16,571 nt of DNA. It comes from Ghiorsea sp. (lineage in GTDB: Bacteria; Pseudomonadota; Zetaproteobacteria; Mariprofundales; Mariprofundaceae). Below are positions 14,980 to 16,571 of this stretch, one piece after another (position 1 is the stretch's first letter; each line of letters begins with the position of its first letter). The DNA lies in assembly GCA_030950765.1 (NCBI GenBank), contig JAUZQX010000154.1, positions 1 to 16,571 of the forward strand, in the 5' to 3' direction. The notes beneath the pieces were generated by a model. It was given only the letters and a program-made list of their open reading frames with translations. It had not been told where the DNA came from and did no database searches. The translations under genes were made by a program, and so were the position numbers.

Positions 14980-15762
14980 TTATTTCACGCTAGTGTTACA
15001 AGCCTCTTCAACACCAGAAGCACATGCCTTCTTAAACCAGCTTCTAGCTTTCTGATAATCTTGTTTCACACCATACCCATGCTCGTAAAAATTACCTAAA
15101 TTAGCATATGCTTTGGAATACCCTTGGTCTGCTGCTTTTTGAATCCAAAATGATGCTTTAGCATAATCTCGTATCACCCCTTCTCCATTCTTGTACATTA
15201 CACCCAAGTCATTTTGAGCTCTATAATCACCTTGTTCAGCAGACTTCTGATACCATAAAGCCGCGTTAGAATTACTTTGTTGGGTAGCAATACCATGTTT
15301 AAACATCATCCCTAAATTATATTGAGAACTGGCTTGCCCTTGTTCCGCAGCTTTTTTATACCACTTAAAAGCTTGCGTATAGTCTTTTTCCACACCTATG
15401 CCTGAAACATACGCATTTGCCAATTCATTTTGAGCTTCCTGGTATCCATGCTTAGCAGCGTTTTGATGCCATTTCACTGACTTCTTCCACTGTTTAAGCT
15501 CTACATATACGAGAGCTAAATAGAACTCTGCTTGTGCAAAACCTTGCTTTGCAGCCTTTTGGAACCACTCTTGAGCTTGCTCTAAATCTAACTCTACTCC
15601 TACCCCTTGCGCATATGCCCGACCCAAAGCTACCTGAGCTTCAGCATCCTCCTGCTCCGCAGCTTTTCGAAACCAGCGCACTGCCATAGCTACATCTCTT
15701 TCCACTCCCTCTGCATTGCCATACATATAACCTAGGTTCATTTGAGCCTTGCTATCACCCAC
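14980..15762 (-). CDS. Sel1-repeat protein, 3' reading-frame segment
   Basis: Carries the remaining seven or so repeats. The apparent first codon is a GTG at 15762 that in the restored protein is an ordinary Val inside a repeat (KAAEVGDSKAQ). There is no good ribosome-binding site before it, so this is unlikely to be an independent gene. It ends with a Cys-containing cap (KKACASGVEEACNTSVK). Confidence 0.55.
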   Translation of the reverse strand: MGDSKAQMNLGYMYGNAEGVERDVAMAVRWFRKAAEQEDAEAQVALGRAYAQGVGVELDLEQAQEWFQKAAKQGFAQAEFYLALVYVELKQWKKSVKWHQNAAKHGYQEAQNELANAYVSGIGVEKDYTQAFKWYKKAAEQGQASSQYNLGMMFKHGIATQQSNSNAALWYQKSAEQGDYRAQNDLGVMYKNGEGVIRDYAKASFWIQKAADQGYSKAYANLGNFYEHGYGVKQDYQKARSWFKKACASGVEEACNTSVK

Positions 15763-16124
15763 TTCCGCAGCTTTGCGGTACCAATAAACAGATTTAACAT
15801 TATCTTTTTGGCTCCCAACCCTCTAGCATACATGGCAGCTAAATTGTTTTGCGCCTTTGTATCACTTTGCTCTGCTGCTTTTACATACCAACCCACAGCT
15901 TTCTTTAAATCTCTTTTTACACCATACCCATGTGCAAACATGATTCCCATAAATAGTTGAGCTCTAGCCTTGCCTAACTCTGCCAAAGGGTTTAAATATC
16001 TTAATGCATCTGTATAATTAGCTTTTTCAAAAGCACTTACACCTTTATCAAAATTATCATCTGCCCAAGCAAAACAAGGGTTTAACAACAGCAGAACTAC
16101 AAGTGAAACTTTTGCATTTTTCAT
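15738..16124 (-). CDS. Sel1-repeat protein, 5' reading-frame segment
   Basis: Signal peptide plus the first two and a half repeats. The frame is normal to ARGLGAKK, then continues as 22 residues without Sel1 character (IMLNLFIGTAK...) before a stop at 15738. If translated alone it gives a 128-residue exported fragment. Confidence 0.6.
   Translation of the reverse strand: MKNAKVSLVVLLLLNPCFAWADDNFDKGVSAFEKANYTDALRYLNPLAELGKARAQLFMGIMFAHGYGVKRDLKKAVGWYVKAAEQSDTKAQNNLAAMYARGLGAKKIMLNLFIGTAKLRKWVIARLK
15805..15809 (-). other. Frameshift point in the Sel1 gene
   Basis: The minus-strand sequence reads GCC AAA AAG ATA. Downstream repeat sequence (D-N-V-K-S-V-Y-W-Y-R-K-A-A-E) resumes in the -1 frame, exactly as if one A were missing. 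A tRNA-Lys on AAG could re-pair with AAA one base back. The base before the run is C, however, so this is not a full X XXY YYZ slippery heptamer. Confidence 0.8.
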
Positions 16125-16570
16125 GTACATACCTCACTTTTCTCAAACACCACACGTCCATCTTTAAGTGTATAAGCTACTTTCCCTATCATTTTTCTAC
16201 CATGCCACGGTGTATTGCGCCCTTTAGAAAAAAGCTTTTCACGGTTGAGTGTCCATTCTGTTTTAGCATCAAAAATACAAATATCAGCCGCATTACCTTC
16301 CGACAACTTACCTTCTGGAAGGTTTAATAGTTTGGCAGGGTTAGATGTCATCTTAGCTATCAAGTCAGACATGGATAACACCCCTGCCCGCTCTAAACCC
16401 AATGAAATTGGCAGCATGGTTTCCAAACCCACAATACCAAATGCGGCACACGATAGTCCGCAGCGTTTATCATCTTCATGGTGCGGCGCATGGTCAGTCG
16501 CAATCACTGTAATTGTGCCATCCCGCAACCCTTCAATCACTGCTAAACGGTCTTCTTCTGTGCGTAGCGG
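16121..16570 (-). CDS. pyrC: Dihydroorotase (class I), 3' part; 5' end outside window
   Basis: Zinc amidohydrolase of pyrimidine synthesis that interconverts carbamoyl-aspartate and dihydroorotate. 149 C-terminal residues are visible; the frame is open to the right edge and begins PLRTEEDRLAVIEGL, a family-typical segment, so the GTG at 16540 is not a start. The catalytic/metal motif VIATDHAPHHEDDK follows, then FGIVGLETMLP, LIAKMTSNPAKLLNLPEG, and the C-terminal strand residues AADICIFDA and TPWHGRKMIGKVAYTLKDGRVV. These fit the class I (bacterial PyrC/allantoinase-like) group rather than E. coli PyrC. The stop overlaps the Sel1 start by 4 nt (ATGA). Gene symbol pyrC is used for function; an inactive pyrC' paralogue cannot be excluded without the N-terminal HxH. 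Confidence 0.9.
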   Translation of the reverse strand, partial: PLRTEEDRLAVIEGLRDGTITVIATDHAPHHEDDKRCGLSCAAFGIVGLETMLPISLGLERAGVLSMSDLIAKMTSNPAKLLNLPEGKLSEGNAADICIFDAKTEWTLNREKLFSKGRNTPWHGRKMIGKVAYTLKDGRVVFEKSEVCT

Positions 16571-16571
16571 T

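Larger units (their letters stand above)
14980..16124 (-). pseudogene. Exported Sel1-repeat protein gene with a one-base frameshift
   Basis: A single gene broken into two frames. Adding one A to the minus-strand run of five A (15809-15805) gives a continuous 381-residue protein: signal peptide (MKNAKVSLVVLLLLNPCFAWA, cleavage near 21), an N-terminal helical half-repeat, then about nine Sel1-like repeats of ~36 residues of the form AQ.NLG.MY..G.GV.KD...A..WY.KAAEQG. One repeat near 15530-15440 is short and TPR-like. Sel1 repeats are alpha-solenoid protein-binding scaffolds; with this signal the protein would be periplasmic. The chosen start (16124) overlaps the dihydroorotase stop as ATGA and has GAGG 7 nt upstream; an ATG at 16130 is too close to that site. 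The break may be a real mutation, a homopolymer sequencing error, or less likely recoding. Confidence 0.8.

Noticed and set aside
15805..15812. Programmed dnaX-type -1 frameshifting in the Sel1 gene
   Set aside because: The base before AAAAAG is C, so the heptamer is incomplete, and I saw no stimulatory hairpin or internal SD. It is kept only as a remote alternative to mutation or sequencing error.

Overview
This window reads as a chromosomal segment of a Gram-negative proteobacterium with moderate, slightly AT-leaning composition. The evidence is a SucA/SucB pair of the bacterial E1o/E2o type, an RpoS-like group 2 sigma factor, LipB, and the gene order yggS-proC-yggT. That order is common in gamma- and betaproteobacteria and neighbouring lineages. 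I cannot fix the genus; a Zetaproteobacterium or a deep gammaproteobacterium are both plausible, and this is inference only. I see no tRNA, rRNA, CRISPR array, insertion sequence or prophage gene.

Left part (1-6376, plus strand): the 3' part of a mercuric-reductase-like flavoprotein disulfide oxidoreductase, then sucA and sucB (2-oxoglutarate dehydrogenase E1 and E2, overlapping by 8 nt), then an rpoS-like sigma factor coupled by a 4-nt overlap to apt (adenine phosphoribosyltransferase). The sucA and sucB products have intact catalytic motifs but unusual assembly regions. E1 lacks the usual N-terminal E2-contact segment, and E2 lacks the peripheral subunit-binding domain that normally holds E3. 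The neighbouring E3-like protein has Tyr where true E3 has its catalytic His. The leader of the sigma gene can fold so that its Shine-Dalgarno sequence is paired.

Middle minus-strand pair (6382-7966): a PAS/HATPase histidine-kinase-like protein without a recognisable phosphoacceptor (DHp) domain, followed by lipB. LipB makes octanoyl-protein, the precursor of the lipoyl group carried by SucB, so it fits functionally with the nearby E2 gene.

Right-hand plus-strand run (8154-14888): eight tightly packed genes with junctions from 12 nt apart to 16 nt overlapping. First come an exported PHP-family protein with a transmembrane hairpin inserted in its PHP fold, a WbqC-family protein, a PIG-L/LmbE deacetylase, a DegT/DnrJ-type aminotransferase and a WecA/TagO-type phosphoglycosyl transferase. 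Together these look like a small surface-glycan or amino-sugar module. Housekeeping genes yggS, proC and yggT follow.

Right end (minus strand): the 3' part of a class I dihydroorotase gene, coupled by ATGA to an exported Sel1-repeat protein gene. The Sel1 gene is broken by a one-base frameshift in a run of five T (plus strand). Restoring one base gives a continuous 381-residue protein.

The signals most worth a second look are the rewired 2-oxoglutarate dehydrogenase assembly regions, the SD-occluding rpoS leader, the membrane-split PHP protein in its glycan operon, and the frameshifted Sel1 gene.
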